A DNA stretch of 64,000 nucleotides, taken from Paractinoplanes lichenicola. Lineage in GTDB: Bacteria > Actinomycetota > Actinomycetes > Mycobacteriales > Micromonosporaceae. The notes below the pieces were generated by a model. It was not told where the DNA came from. It saw only the letters and a list, made by a program, of their open reading frames with translations, and ran no database searches. Below, one piece after another: positions 8,056-17,179 of the stretch. The translations under genes and the position numbers were made by a program. The stretch spans positions 1 through 64,000 of the forward strand of contig NZ_JAENHO010000002.1 in the NCBI RefSeq assembly GCF_016785085.1. Direction: 5' to 3'. Numbering within the stretch: the first letter of the stretch is position 1; the number at the start of each line of letters is the position of its first letter.

Positions 8056-8712
8056 CTACCCGCCGGGGCGGACGACTCCGAGCTCGTACGCCATCACCAC
8101 GGCCTGGGTGCGGTCGCGGGCCCCGAGCTTGGTCAGCACCCGGCTCACATGGGTCTTGACCGTGGTCTCGCCCAGGTGCAGGGAGGCCGCGATCTCGGCG
8201 TTGGTGGCGCCCCCGGCCAGCTCGACCAGCACCTCGTGCTCGCGCGGGGTCAGCTCGTCGAGGCGGGCGGCCGGCTCGGCCCGCGGCGCTCCCGGCCGGG
8301 CGAACGCCGAGATGACGCGGCGGGTGATCTCGGGGGCCAGCAGGGCGTCGCCCCGCGCGATCACCCGTACGGCCTCGACCAGCGTCTCCGGCGAGCTGTT
8401 CTTGAGCAGGAACCCGCTCGCGCCCGCCTCGAGCGCCGCGAACAGGTAGTCGTCGCGGTCGAACGTGGTCAGGATCAGCACGCTCGGCCCGCCCCCGGTG
8501 GCGACGATGCGGCGGGTCGCCTCCAGGCCGTCCAGCACCGGCATCTCGACGTCCATCAGCACGACGTCGGGCGCGTGCCGGGCGGACGCCTCGACCGCCT
8601 GGGCGCCGTCCTCGGCCTCGCCGACCACCTCGATGTCGTCCTCCATGCCGAGGATCACGCGGAAGCCCGTACGCACGAGCCGGTGGTCGTCCGCGAGGAG
8701 GACCCGGATCAT
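8056..8712 (-). CDS. NarL/LuxR-family response regulator
   Basis: A 218-residue two-component regulator. The receiver domain (1-120) has the acidic pair LLADD and the phospho-acceptor Asp in VVLMDVEMPVLDG (about residue 54). The C-terminal GerE/LuxR helix-turn-helix (about 150-210) carries LTPREHEVLVELAGG and TNAEIAASLHLGETTVKTHV. The start overlaps the kinase stop by 4 bases, so they form a co-translated pair. The ABC exporter immediately downstream is the most likely target, as in LiaRS/YxdJK-type arrangements. Confidence 0.92.
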   Translation of the reverse strand: MIRVLLADDHRLVRTGFRVILGMEDDIEVVGEAEDGAQAVEASARHAPDVVLMDVEMPVLDGLEATRRIVATGGGPSVLILTTFDRDDYLFAALEAGASGFLLKNSSPETLVEAVRVIARGDALLAPEITRRVISAFARPGAPRAEPAARLDELTPREHEVLVELAGGATNAEIAASLHLGETTVKTHVSRVLTKLGARDRTQAVVMAYELGVVRPGG

Positions 8713-9995
8713 GACGCCACCTTCTCTTGGCTCTCGCGGGGGGCCGGGATCGCCAGCGGGAGTCGCGATCGCACCCGGAAGCCGCCGGTGTCGCCCGTAC
8801 GGTTGGCCGCCTCGACGGTGCCGCCGAGCAGCGCCGCCCGTTCCCGCATGCCGACCAGCCCCATGCCGCCGGTCGTGCGGGTCGCGCCCCGCCCGTCGTC
8901 GGCCACGTCGATCTCCAGCTCCCGGGTCAGATAGCGGATCCGGACGTCGATCGTGGACGCCCCGGCGTGCTTGAGCGCGTTGGTCACTGCCTCCTGCACG
9001 ATCCGGTATGCGGTCTGCGACGTCGACGCGGGCAGGTCGGTGGCCGTCCCGTAGACCGCGAAGTGCGGCGTCAGCCCGGCGTCGCTGACCCGGTCGAGCA
9101 GCTCCTCGACGCGCTCGACCCCGGGGCTGGGCGCGGTCACCGGCTCGTCGGCCGTGCGCAGCGCGCCCAGCATGCGCTGGAGCTCGTCCACCGCCGTACG
9201 GGCGCTTTCTTCGACGGCGGTGAGCGAGTCACGCGCGGTGTCGGCGTGGCGATCCATCGCCCGGCGCGCGGCGGCGGCCTGGATGCCCATGACCGACACG
9301 TGGTGGGCCACGACGTCGTGCAGCTCGCGGGCGATGCGCAGGCGCTCGGAGACGACCGCCTGGGCCTCGGCCGCGACCTTGGCCTGGCGCAGCTCCTCGG
9401 CCTGGTCGACCAGCACGGCCTCGCGGCGGGCGGCCAGCCAGGCGATCTCGCCGAAGAAGTAGGAGAAGCCGAACACCACGACGTTCATCAGCACCTGGCT
9501 GACCAGGGCCGAGAGCAGCGGGGGCAGCTCGCCCGTGCCGTCGGGGAAGGCGTCCTCGCCGATGCCGTCGTACGAGATGAGCCAGGTGATGGCGAGCCAG
9601 CCGAACATCGCGCCGATGACGCCGACGCGCAGCCAGCGTGAGCGCGTGTGATCCGGGGACCATGCGCCCGCGGCATAGATCGCGGCGAAGATCGCGCCCG
9701 AGGCGAACTGGATCTCCTGCGCCTCGCGGACCTGGCCGGCGATGAACACCACGGCCGTGACGATCATGAGGACGTCCGGGTGGCTGCGCCGCCAGACGAG
9801 CGGGAACGTGACCGCGAAGGCGAAGGCGAGATGCTCGAAGGCGCTGCGTTCGACACCCCACACGATCTGGCCCACGCTGCGGGCGAGCATCACGTAGAGC
9901 AGGGCGGCGGCCACCACGACGAGCCCGATGACGAGGTCGATGCGGCGCTGGCGCGGGGTCGGCCCCGGTCGCCGCCAGTCGTCGAGGCTGGTCAT
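8709..9995 (-). CDS. Sensor histidine kinase (HisKA_3/DesK type)
   Basis: A 428-residue membrane kinase. About five or six membrane segments fill residues 20-180. The dimerisation/phosphotransfer helix contains RIARELHDVVAHHVSVMG, with the conserved His of the HisKA_3 family. The C-terminal ATPase has IVQEAVTNALKHAG (N box) and DDGRG/GMGLVGMRERAALLGG (G boxes). No extracellular sensor domain is evident, so the signal is probably membrane-borne. It partners the response regulator encoded next to it. Confidence 0.92.
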   Translation of the reverse strand: MTSLDDWRRPGPTPRQRRIDLVIGLVVVAAALLYVMLARSVGQIVWGVERSAFEHLAFAFAVTFPLVWRRSHPDVLMIVTAVVFIAGQVREAQEIQFASGAIFAAIYAAGAWSPDHTRSRWLRVGVIGAMFGWLAITWLISYDGIGEDAFPDGTGELPPLLSALVSQVLMNVVVFGFSYFFGEIAWLAARREAVLVDQAEELRQAKVAAEAQAVVSERLRIARELHDVVAHHVSVMGIQAAAARRAMDRHADTARDSLTAVEESARTAVDELQRMLGALRTADEPVTAPSPGVERVEELLDRVSDAGLTPHFAVYGTATDLPASTSQTAYRIVQEAVTNALKHAGASTIDVRIRYLTRELEIDVADDGRGATRTTGGMGLVGMRERAALLGGTVEAANRTGDTGGFRVRSRLPLAIPAPRESQEKVAS

Positions 9996-10049
9996 GGCAC
10001 TGAGCCTGCCACACGGGCCCAGCCTCGACGGATGGCGAGTTCGCGGATG

Positions 10050-10421
10050 TCAGCTTGCGCTGTAGTACTGCGTCTTCGCGATGTCCGGGTGGGTTTGCGT
10101 AGGGATGTCGGCGTCGTCGTCGGGAGTCAGCGTGCCGCCGAGTTCGAGGATCTGGCGGTGGGCCGCGGCCAGGCGGTCCTCGAGCGTGACGATGCGGCAG
10201 GCCGCGGTGAGGAGGTAGCCCTCGTCGAGGAGCTGGCGCACTCGCTGGGCCAGCTGCAACTGGTGACGGGAGTAGCGACGGTGGCCGCCGTGGGAGCGTT
10301 CGGGCTCGATCAGGCCCGCGGCGCCCAGGCTGCGGAGGAAAGCGGGGGTCACGCCGATCATGTCGGCGGCGCGGCCCATCGTGTACGCCGGGAAGTCGGC
10401 GTCGTCGAAGGTCGTGCTCAT
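10050..10421 (-). CDS. Small MerR-family regulator
   Basis: A 123-residue protein with a MerR winged helix-turn-helix (residues about 12-80: YTMGRAADMIGVTPAFLRSL, then GGHRRYS). A short coiled helix follows (LEDRLAAAHRQILEL) and a polar tail. No cysteine-containing effector site is present, so this is not a metal sensor. Start 10421 has a GGAAGG ribosome site 6 bases upstream. It lies 54 bases upstream of the histidine kinase on the same strand, but a functional link is not shown. Confidence 0.8.
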   Translation of the reverse strand: MSTTFDDADFPAYTMGRAADMIGVTPAFLRSLGAAGLIEPERSHGGHRRYSRHQLQLAQRVRQLLDEGYLLTAACRIVTLEDRLAAAHRQILELGGTLTPDDDADIPTQTHPDIAKTQYYSAS

Positions 10422-11059
10422 CGTGCCCTTCCGGGGGGTCTTGCGGCTTGTGCCGGGATCTCCGAACACAATCCAAGGCCCCGGCGGGTAACCGGGGCCC
10501 TGGCTTTTCAATTCTGGTGCCGGCCGTCGCCGGCGCATTCGGCAGTCCGCCTGCGTGCCGCTAGCGGACCACCTGAGTGATGGGCATCGGCTGCGATCAC
10601 CTCTTGTCGGGTCGGGGACGTTGCGATTGCGCGTTGCTGCGGTATCTCGTCCTCCTTAGCCAACTCAGGGTCTGCGATTGCGTGCCGGCTGTGCGTGGCC
10701 GACTCCAGAAACTGTATTCCGATCACGGCCGGATTTCTAGTACCGGAGCTACAGATTTTTTGGACAAATCGTCGGAGTGATCCATGTTGCCGCAGGTCAA
10801 TCAGGGGGAGTGGGGCGGCGGCGCGGGACGGGCGCACGGCGTGGCGATGCCACGTGAGAGAGAGGTGACCGCGTCCCGCGCCGCCGCGGGCAGGGGCGCC
10901 AGTGGGGCTGCCCCGGGTGTTCGCGAAGCCTGCCGAGGGCTCGCGCGCCGTGATGATCGGCGTCAGAACACCGGCCGGGATCGAGTCGTTCGATGCCCTG
11001 TCATGGCTACGAGTGTGCCGGGCCGGATCGGGGCACGGCAACGCATTTAACTCTGCGCA

Positions 11060-11103
11060 TTGACGGCGGTAACACAGCGGGTAGATCATCACGGCACGCC
11101 GTG
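11060..11103 (+). promoter_or_regulatory. Candidate promoter and overlapping operator of the amine-catabolic operon
   Basis: TTGACG (11060-11065), 16 bases, TAGATC (11082-11087) is a reasonable sigma-70-type promoter. A perfect inverted repeat CACGGC-AC-GCCGTG (11090-11103) covers the expected start site about 7 bases after the -10, a position suited to repression. No regulator gene is adjacent, so the binding protein is unknown. Confidence 0.5.
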
Positions 11104-11119
11104 GCCTCGGTCACAGCAA

Positions 11120-11133
11120 CCCTTCGGTAAGGG
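11120..11133 (+). promoter_or_regulatory. Small hairpin containing the permease ribosome site
   Basis: CCCTT (11120-11124), CGGT loop, AAGGG (11129-11133) form a 5-bp stem. The right arm is the ribosome-binding sequence AAGGGAG for the ATG at 11142, so translation could be damped when the stem forms. Confidence 0.4.
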
Positions 11134-11141
11134 AGCCGCAC

Positions 11142-12668
11142 ATGAGCGTCAACCCCGCACCCAGCACCGACGAAGAACGCCTTGCCCAACTCGGCTACCA
11201 GCAGGAACTGCATCGCCGACTGTCCGGCTTCTCGAACTTCGCGGTCTCCTTCTCGATCATCTCCATTCTGGCCGGTGCGATCACCTCGTACGGCATCGCC
11301 ATGGCGGCCGGCGGCCCGATCGCCATCACCCTGGGCTGGCTGTTCGTCGGCATCATGGTGACCTTCGTGGCCCTGGCCATGGCCGAGGTCTGCTCGGCCT
11401 ATCCGACCGCCGGCGCGCTCTACTGGTGGGCGGCGGCGCTGGCCAAACGCAACAAGGCCGCCTGGGCCTGGTTCGTCGGCTGGTTCAACTTCCTGGGCGA
11501 GGTCGCCGTCACCGCCGCCATCGACTTCGGCGCGGCCATCACGACGTCGGCGTTCCTCAGCCTGACCTTCGACATGGAGGTCACGACCGGGCGGACGTTC
11601 CTGATCTTCCTGGTCATCATCGTCGTGCACGGCCTGCTCAACACGTTCGGCGTCAACCTGGTGCGGGTCCTCTCGGACGTCAGCGCCTGGTGGCACCTGG
11701 TCGGCGTGGCGGTCATCGTGGGCGTGCTGGCGATCGTGCCGGACACCCACAAGCCCATCTCCGAGGTGTTCACCGAGGTGCACAACGCCACCGGCTTCAC
11801 GTTCGCCGGGGCCGGCGTGTACGCGGTGCTGATCGGCCTGCTGATGGCGCAGTACACGTACACCGGCTACGACGCCTCGGCCCACGTGGCGGAGGAGACG
11901 CACGACGCCGCCCGGGCCGCCCCGCGCGGGATCGTGATGTCGGTGGTCGTCTCGGTGATCGCCGGCTTCGTGCTGCTGTTCGCGATCACCTGGTCGATCC
12001 AGGACTACGAGGCGCAGCGGACCACCGACCTGGGCCTGCCGCCCGCGCAGATCTTCATCGACGCCGCCGGGCACAACACGGGCACGTTCCTGCTCTTCAT
12101 CTGCATGGTCGCGCAGTGGTTCTGCGGCATGGCCTCGGTGACCGCGAACTCGCGGATGTCGTACGCCTTCGCCCGCGACGGCGCGCTGCCCGGCTCGCGG
12201 CTGTGGAAGCAGGTCAATCCCCGTACGGGCACGCCGACCAACTCGATCTGGCTCTGCGTGACCCTGTCCACGCTGCTGGTGCTGCCGTCGCTGTGGAACA
12301 CGACGGCCTACCTGGCGGCCACCTCGGTCGCCGTCATCGGCCTCTACATCGCGTACGTCATGCCGGTCTTCCTGCGTCGCGTGAACCCGGAGTTCGAGCG
12401 GGGCCCGTGGCACCTGGGCAAGTGGAGCGCGGCCGTGGGCTGGATCGCGATCGTCTGGGTCGTGATCATCTGCGTGCTGTTCGTGCTGCCGACGGCCAGC
12501 CCGATCACCGCGGCCAACTTCAACTACACGATCGTCGCCGTCGCGGTGGTGCTGGCGTTCGCCACGATCTGGTGGTTCGCGGGCGCCCGCAAGTGGTTCA
12601 CCGGGCCGAAGCAGAACCTGATCGAGAAGGCCCACCACGGCGAACAGACGATGCCGACCGAGAACTGA
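11142..12668 (+). CDS. APC-family amino acid/amine permease
   Basis: A 508-residue transporter with about 12 membrane segments, matching the amino acid-polyamine-organocation superfamily. Typical features are GFSNFAVSFSIISILAGAITSYG near the first segment, and ANSRMSYAFARDGALPGS in the conserved loop between segments 8 and 9. It begins the operon that continues with a glutamine-synthetase-like ligase, so it likely imports the amine or amino-alcohol that the operon degrades. The PuuP and ethanolamine permeases belong to the same superfamily. Start ATG 11142 follows AAGGGAG by 6 bases. Confidence 0.9.
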   Translation: MSVNPAPSTDEERLAQLGYQQELHRRLSGFSNFAVSFSIISILAGAITSYGIAMAAGGPIAITLGWLFVGIMVTFVALAMAEVCSAYPTAGALYWWAAALAKRNKAAWAWFVGWFNFLGEVAVTAAIDFGAAITTSAFLSLTFDMEVTTGRTFLIFLVIIVVHGLLNTFGVNLVRVLSDVSAWWHLVGVAVIVGVLAIVPDTHKPISEVFTEVHNATGFTFAGAGVYAVLIGLLMAQYTYTGYDASAHVAEETHDAARAAPRGIVMSVVVSVIAGFVLLFAITWSIQDYEAQRTTDLGLPPAQIFIDAAGHNTGTFLLFICMVAQWFCGMASVTANSRMSYAFARDGALPGSRLWKQVNPRTGTPTNSIWLCVTLSTLLVLPSLWNTTAYLAATSVAVIGLYIAYVMPVFLRRVNPEFERGPWHLGKWSAAVGWIAIVWVVIICVLFVLPTASPITAANFNYTIVAVAVVLAFATIWWFAGARKWFTGPKQNLIEKAHHGEQTMPTEN

Positions 12669-12732
12669 TCAAGAATGGGGCCGGGCGTTCTTTTCAGCGC
12701 CCGGCCCCTGAGGCAACGAGGAGACCGACCGC

Positions 12733-14079
12733 ATGGATCTCGAGGAACTGGACGTCTCCGTCGACAACGGCAGCATCGACACCGTGCTGCTGGCGCTGAC
12801 CGACATGCAGGGCCGGCTGCAGGGCAAGCGCCTGCACGGCCGCTACTTCATGGACGAGGTGGTCAGCGGGGGCAGCGAGGGGTGCAACTATCTGCTCGCG
12901 GTGGACGTCGACATGAACACCGTCGACGGGTACGAGTCGTCGTCGTGGGCCAGTGGGTACGGCGATTTCGTCATGAAACCCGACTTCACGACGCTGCGGC
13001 CGGTGCCCTGGCAGCCGGGGACGGCGATGGTGCTGGCCGACCTCGAGACCACGAGCGGCGAACCCGTGTACGCCTCGCCCCGGCAGATCCTCAAGCGCCA
13101 GCTCGACCGGCTGGCCGAGCACGGTCTCACCGCGTACGCGGGAACCGAACTTGAATTTGTGCTCTATCGGGACACCTATGAGCAGGCCTTCGACAAGGGC
13201 TATCGCGACCTGATCCCGGCGAACCAGTACAACGTGGACTACTCGCTGCTGGGGACCGCGCGGGTCGAGCCGCTGCTGCGCCGGATCCGCAACGACATGT
13301 ACGGCGCGGGGCTGGTGCCGGAGAGCGCCAAGGGCGAGTGCAACTTCGGGCAGCACGAGATCGCCTTCCGCTACGCCGACGCGCTGACCGCCGCCGACCA
13401 CCACGTGATCTACAAGAACGGGGCCAAGGAGATCGCCGCCCAGGAGGGCATGGCGCTGACCTTCATGGCCAAGCCCAACGAGCGGGAGGGCAACTCCTGC
13501 CACATCCACTTCTCGCTGCGCGGGCGCGACGGCAAGTCGGCGATGCTGGGCGACGGCCCGGCCCACTTGAGCGAGACCGGGCAGCGGGTGCTGGCCGGGC
13601 TGCTGGCCACGATGCGCGAGTTCAGCCTGCTGTTCGCGCCCAACATCAACTCGTACAAGCGCTACCAGGCCGGCTCGTTCGCGCCGACCGCGCTGCGCTG
13701 GGGCGTCGACAACCGTACGTGTGCGTTGCGGATCGCCGGCCACGGTCCGGGCATGCGCGTCGAAAATAGGGTGCCGGGCGGCGACGTGAACCCCTATCTG
13801 GCGATCGCCGCCCTGGTCGCGGGCGCGCTGCACGGCCTGGAGAACGGGCTCGAGCTGGAGCCGGAGACGCCGGGCAACGCGTACGACGACGCGACCGCCG
13901 ACCGGGTGCCGACCACCCTGCGTGAGGCCCAGCAGCTGTGGCTGGGCAGCGACGTGGCGCGGGCGGCGTTCGGGGCCGACGTGGTCGGGCACTACGCGAA
14001 CATGGCCCAGGTCGAGCTGACGGCGTTCGACGCGGCGGTTACCGACTGGGAGCTGCGCCGCGGCTTCGAGCGAATGTGA
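12733..14079 (+). CDS. Glutamine-synthetase-like gamma-glutamyl-amine ligase
   Basis: A 448-residue type-I glutamine synthetase fold protein. Substrate and metal segments are visible: GTELEFVLY, AKGECNFGQHEI, NSCHIHFSL, INSYKRYQAGSFAP, and ENRVPGGDVNPYLA. The adenylylation loop of GlnA1 (NLYDLPPEE) is absent. Family members PuuA, GlnA3 and GlnA4 join glutamate to putrescine, polyamines or ethanolamine using ATP. With the ALDH, SDR and gamma-glutamyl hydrolases downstream, this is most likely a catabolic ligase. It follows the permease by 64 bases. Which amine is used cannot be read from sequence; the SDR favours an amino-alcohol such as ethanolamine. Confidence 0.88.
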   Translation: MDLEELDVSVDNGSIDTVLLALTDMQGRLQGKRLHGRYFMDEVVSGGSEGCNYLLAVDVDMNTVDGYESSSWASGYGDFVMKPDFTTLRPVPWQPGTAMVLADLETTSGEPVYASPRQILKRQLDRLAEHGLTAYAGTELEFVLYRDTYEQAFDKGYRDLIPANQYNVDYSLLGTARVEPLLRRIRNDMYGAGLVPESAKGECNFGQHEIAFRYADALTAADHHVIYKNGAKEIAAQEGMALTFMAKPNEREGNSCHIHFSLRGRDGKSAMLGDGPAHLSETGQRVLAGLLATMREFSLLFAPNINSYKRYQAGSFAPTALRWGVDNRTCALRIAGHGPGMRVENRVPGGDVNPYLAIAALVAGALHGLENGLELEPETPGNAYDDATADRVPTTLREAQQLWLGSDVARAAFGADVVGHYANMAQVELTAFDAAVTDWELRRGFERM

Positions 14080-14134
14080 CACCGTCCGCTACCCCACCGC
14101 CGCCCTAAACCGGACTGAAGGCGAGACTTCGCTA

Positions 14135-15490
14135 GTGACAGATGTGATCAACCCCGCGACGGGCGAGGTCTTCACGACCGTGCCGTCGCTGGATCTGGCG
14201 GCGACCGACGCCGCCATCGAAACCGCGCAGCGGGCGTTCCCGGCCTGGCGGGCCGTGGCGCCGGGCGACCGGGCCCGGCTGCTGCGCCGCTTCGCCGCCG
14301 TGGTCGACCAGCATCTCGAGGAGCTGGCCGAGCTGGAGGTGCGCAACGCCGGGCACACCATCGGCAACGCCCGCTGGGAGGCGGGCAACGTCCGCGACGT
14401 GCTCGACTACTACGCCGGGGCGCCCGAGCGGCTCAGCGGCCGGCAGATCCCGGTGGCCGGCGGTCTCGACGTGACGTTCCACGAGCCGCTGGGCGTGGTC
14501 GGCATCATCGTGCCGTGGAACTTCCCGATGCCGATCGCGGGCTGGGGGTTCGCCCCGGCGCTGGCGGCCGGCAACACCGTCGTGCTCAAGCCGGCCGAGC
14601 TCACTCCGCTTACCGCGATCCGGCTCGGCGAGCTGGCGCTTGCGGCCGAGCTGCCGGAGGGCGTGTTCACGATCGTCCCCGGCAAGGGCTCGGTCGTCGG
14701 GCAGCGGTTCGTGACCCATCCGGCCGTCCGCAAGGTCTGCTTCACCGGCTCGACCGAGGTCGGCAAGTCGATCATGGCGGGCGCGGCCGACCAGGTGAAG
14801 CGGGTGACGCTGGAGCTGGGCGGCAAGAGCGCCAACATCGTCTTCGCCGACGCCGACCTCGAGCGGGCGGCCGCCTCGGCGCCGGGCTCGGTCTTCGACA
14901 ACGCCGGTCAGGACTGCTGCGCCCGCTCGCGGCTGCTGGTGCAGGAGTCCGTCTACGACAAGTTCCTGGCCCTGCTCGAGCCCGCGGTCCGGGCGTTCCG
15001 GGTGACCGATCCGGCGCAGGCCGACGCCGAGATGGGCCCGCTGATCTCGGCGGCGCACAAAAAGACCGTGACCTCGTACGTGGAAGGGTCCGACGTCGCC
15101 TTCCGGGGAAGCGCGCCGGAGAGCGGCGGCTGGTGGTTCCCGCCGACCGTGCTGCTGGCCCACTCGACCGAGGACCGGCACTGGCGCGAGGAGGTCTTCG
15201 GGCCGGTGCTCTCGGTGCTGCCGTTCAAGGACGAGGAAGACGCCGTACGCCTGGCCAACGACACCGAATACGGGCTGTCGGGCTCGCTCTGGACCCGCGA
15301 CCTGGGCCGGGCGCTGCGGGTCTCGCGGGCCGTGGAGACCGGCGCGCTGAGCGTCAACAGTCATTCGTCGGTGCGCTACTGGACCCCGTTCGGCGGGATG
15401 AAACAGTCCGGACTCGGCCGTGAGCTGGGCCCGGATGCGCTTTTGTCCTTCACGGACGTCAAGAACGTGTTCCTGGCGATGGGAGATTAA
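14135..15490 (+). CDS. Aldehyde dehydrogenase (PuuC-like)
   Basis: A 451-residue NAD(P)-dependent aldehyde dehydrogenase. It has the cofactor-site segments IIVPWNFP and FTGSTEVGK, the general-base segment LELGGKSANIVF, and the catalytic cysteine in NAGQDCCARS (about residue 255). C-terminal EEVFGPVLSV and PFGGMKQSGLGRE are standard. Start is GTG 14135 with a weak upstream GAAGGCGAG. The likely role is oxidising the gamma-glutamyl aldehyde made in the previous step to the acid. Its stop abuts the SDR start (TAAGTG). Confidence 0.92.
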   Translation: MTDVINPATGEVFTTVPSLDLAATDAAIETAQRAFPAWRAVAPGDRARLLRRFAAVVDQHLEELAELEVRNAGHTIGNARWEAGNVRDVLDYYAGAPERLSGRQIPVAGGLDVTFHEPLGVVGIIVPWNFPMPIAGWGFAPALAAGNTVVLKPAELTPLTAIRLGELALAAELPEGVFTIVPGKGSVVGQRFVTHPAVRKVCFTGSTEVGKSIMAGAADQVKRVTLELGGKSANIVFADADLERAAASAPGSVFDNAGQDCCARSRLLVQESVYDKFLALLEPAVRAFRVTDPAQADAEMGPLISAAHKKTVTSYVEGSDVAFRGSAPESGGWWFPPTVLLAHSTEDRHWREEVFGPVLSVLPFKDEEDAVRLANDTEYGLSGSLWTRDLGRALRVSRAVETGALSVNSHSSVRYWTPFGGMKQSGLGRELGPDALLSFTDVKNVFLAMGD

Positions 15491-16255
15491 GTGGAGCGTT
15501 TGCAGGATCGGGTCGCCGTCATCACCGGCGCCGGCAGCGGGATCGGCCTGGCCACGGCGCGGCGGTTCGCCGCCGAGGGGGCGAAAGTCGTCGCCGTGGA
15601 CATCTCGGAAGAAGCGGGCAGTGCGGTCGCGAAGGAGACCGGCGGCGAGTTCGTCGCCTGCGACGTGTCCGACGAGGAGCAGGTCAAGGCCCTGTTCGAG
15701 GGGGTCGCCGAGCGCCACGGCCGGGTCGACATCGCCTTCAACAACGCCGGCATCTCGCCGCCGGACGACGATTCGATCCTGGTCACCGGCATCGAGGCCT
15801 GGGAACGGGTCCTCAAGGTCAACACGACGAGCGTGTTCTTCTGCTGCAAGTACGCCATCCCGCACATGCAGCGGCAGGGCAAGGGCTCGATCATCAACAC
15901 CGCGTCGTTCGTGGCGCTGCTCGGCGCCGCGACCTCGCAGATCGCCTACACCGCGAGCAAGGGCGGGGTACTGGCGATGACCCGCGAGCTGGGTGTGCAG
16001 TTCGCCCGCGAGGGCATCCGGATCAACGCGCTCTGCCCCGGCCCGGTCGCCACCCCGCTGCTCATGGAGCTGTTCGCCAAGGATCCCGAGCGGGCCGCCC
16101 GACGCCTGGTGCACGTGCCGATGGGCCGGTTCGCCGAGCCGGCCGAGATCGCGGCCGCGGTGGCCTTCCTGGCCAGCGACGACGCCTCCTTCATGACCGC
16201 CTCGCAGTTCGTGGTCGACGGCGGAATCACGGGAGCCTATGTAACTCCGCTTTGA
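15491..16255 (+). CDS. SDR-family NAD(P)-dependent dehydrogenase
   Basis: A 254-residue classical short-chain dehydrogenase. It has the cofactor motif TGAGSGIG (about 12-19), FNNAG, and the active-site set N...S...YTASKGG (Y about 155, K about 159), followed by CPGPVATP. GTG start immediately after the ALDH stop. In this operon it may oxidise the alcohol of a gamma-glutamyl amino-alcohol to the aldehyde used by the ALDH. That fits the absence of a PuuB-type FAD oxidase, but remains inference. A general 3-oxoacyl reductase role is possible from sequence alone. Confidence 0.88.
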   Translation: MERLQDRVAVITGAGSGIGLATARRFAAEGAKVVAVDISEEAGSAVAKETGGEFVACDVSDEEQVKALFEGVAERHGRVDIAFNNAGISPPDDDSILVTGIEAWERVLKVNTTSVFFCCKYAIPHMQRQGKGSIINTASFVALLGAATSQIAYTASKGGVLAMTRELGVQFAREGIRINALCPGPVATPLLMELFAKDPERAARRLVHVPMGRFAEPAEIAAAVAFLASDDASFMTASQFVVDGGITGAYVTPL

Positions 16256-16454
16256 GTGTTTAACAGTCCGTTTTCACGGGCATCGGCCCTGTACACCCTT
16301 TTCGCAGGGTGCAGGGGTCGAATCCCCGCCCACGCTGGTCGATCCCGGTGCGGGTGGGACAGAGGGACCCGGGCGCGGCGCCGCCTCCGATGACGGGGGC
16401 GACGCCGCGCACCCCTATCACCCGATCAGTGGTTGCCGGGAAACATGATCTGGT

Positions 16455-16460
16455 TACGGT
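16455..16460 (+). promoter_or_regulatory. Predicted leaderless -10 (TACGGT) of the first gamma-glutamyl hydrolase gene
   Basis: TACGGT ends 6 bases before ATG 16467 with no ribosome site between. The 211 bases after the SDR stop also separate this gene from the upstream operon, which suits a second promoter. Confidence 0.5.
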
Positions 16461-16466
16461 GGGGTG

Positions 16467-17150
16467 ATGCGTCCGATCATCGGCATCACGACCTATGTGG
16501 ATCAGGCCACCTGGGGCGTCTGGCGGGACCTGCCGACCACTTTCGTGCCGCACGACTACGTCGAGGCGGTCACCCAGGCGGGTGGCCGGCCGGTGCTGAT
16601 CCCGCCCCACGAGGACGTCGACGTGCTGCGCGTGCTCGACGGCCTGGTGCTGGCAGGCGGGCCCGACGTGAGCCCCGAGCTCTACGGCGCCGAGCCCGAG
16701 CCGCTGACCGTGACCCGCCCCGATCGGGACAGGGCGGAAATTTTGCTCGTCCGCCGGGCGTTGGACATGGATGTGCCCGTGCTCGGCGTGTGCCGGGGCA
16801 TGCAGCTTCTGGTGGTCGCCGCCGGGGGCACCCTGCATCAGCATTTGCCCGACGTGCTGGGCCACGAGCGGCACCGCCCGGCCCCCGCGGTCTACGGCGA
16901 GCACGACGCGTCGTTCGTCCCCGGCAGCCGGATCGCCGGCCTGATGGGCGACGACCTCGCAATCCGGTGTTTCCACCACCAAGGGGTGGCCGATGCCGGA
17001 AAACTCACAGTCACCGGACGCGCCGAGGACGGCCTTCCCGAGGCCGTCGAGGATCCGGGACACAAGTTCGTCCTCGGGGTGCAGTGGCACCCCGAGGTGG
17101 TACGCGACGAGCGGCTCTTCGGGGCGCTCGTCGCGGCGGCAGCCAAGTAG
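16467..17150 (+). CDS. Gamma-glutamyl hydrolase, class I amidotransferase fold (PuuD-like), copy 1
   Basis: A 227-residue member of peptidase family C26. The nucleophile elbow is LGVCRGMQLL (Cys about 107), and the catalytic His-Glu pair is in LGVQWHPEV near the C-terminus. It also has AGGPDVSPELYG and GTLHQHLPDV, typical of gamma-glutamyl-gamma-aminobutyrate hydrolases. It should release glutamate from the oxidised gamma-glutamyl product. ATG 16467 is preferred over the GTG one codon earlier because of the -10 spacing. A second diverged copy follows after 29 bases. Confidence 0.9.
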   Translation: MRPIIGITTYVDQATWGVWRDLPTTFVPHDYVEAVTQAGGRPVLIPPHEDVDVLRVLDGLVLAGGPDVSPELYGAEPEPLTVTRPDRDRAEILLVRRALDMDVPVLGVCRGMQLLVVAAGGTLHQHLPDVLGHERHRPAPAVYGEHDASFVPGSRIAGLMGDDLAIRCFHHQGVADAGKLTVTGRAEDGLPEAVEDPGHKFVLGVQWHPEVVRDERLFGALVAAAAK

Positions 17151-17179
17151 GGACGAAGCAACAAGGAGGAAAGCACCGC

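Larger units (their letters stand above)
10422..11141. other. 720-base intergenic region between merR-like gene and amine operon
   Basis: No convincing gene: short reading frames here lack ribosome sites and show non-coding composition. It holds a perfect 8-bp stem GGCCCCGG/CCGGGGCC (10477-10484 with 10492-10499) that lies in the leader of the merR-like gene, a 6-3-6 palindrome CGTGGC-GAT-GCCACG (10840-10854), and a candidate promoter and operator of the permease operon near 11060-11103. AT-rich patches near 10740-10770 may hold further promoter elements. Confidence 0.6.

Noticed and set aside
10477..10499. Hairpin GGCCCCGG/CCGGGGCC as a terminator.
   Set aside because: No gene ends there on the plus strand, and on the minus strand it lies upstream of the merR-like gene without a T-run. 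Kept only as a leader structure.
10577..11050. Two plus-strand reading frames of 67 and 88 codons.
   Set aside because: No ribosome site or leaderless box, poor codon bias, and a sequence of low complexity. Treated as intergenic.
16277..16338. Possible tRNA or tRNA remnant between the SDR and PuuD-like genes: a 6-bp hairpin (16294-16311) followed by GGGG-TCGAAT-CCCC (16314-16327), like a variable arm and T-arm.
   Set aside because: The T-loop is one base short, U33 would be A, no 5' acceptor strand complements the 3' side, and there is no D-arm. At best a degraded fragment.
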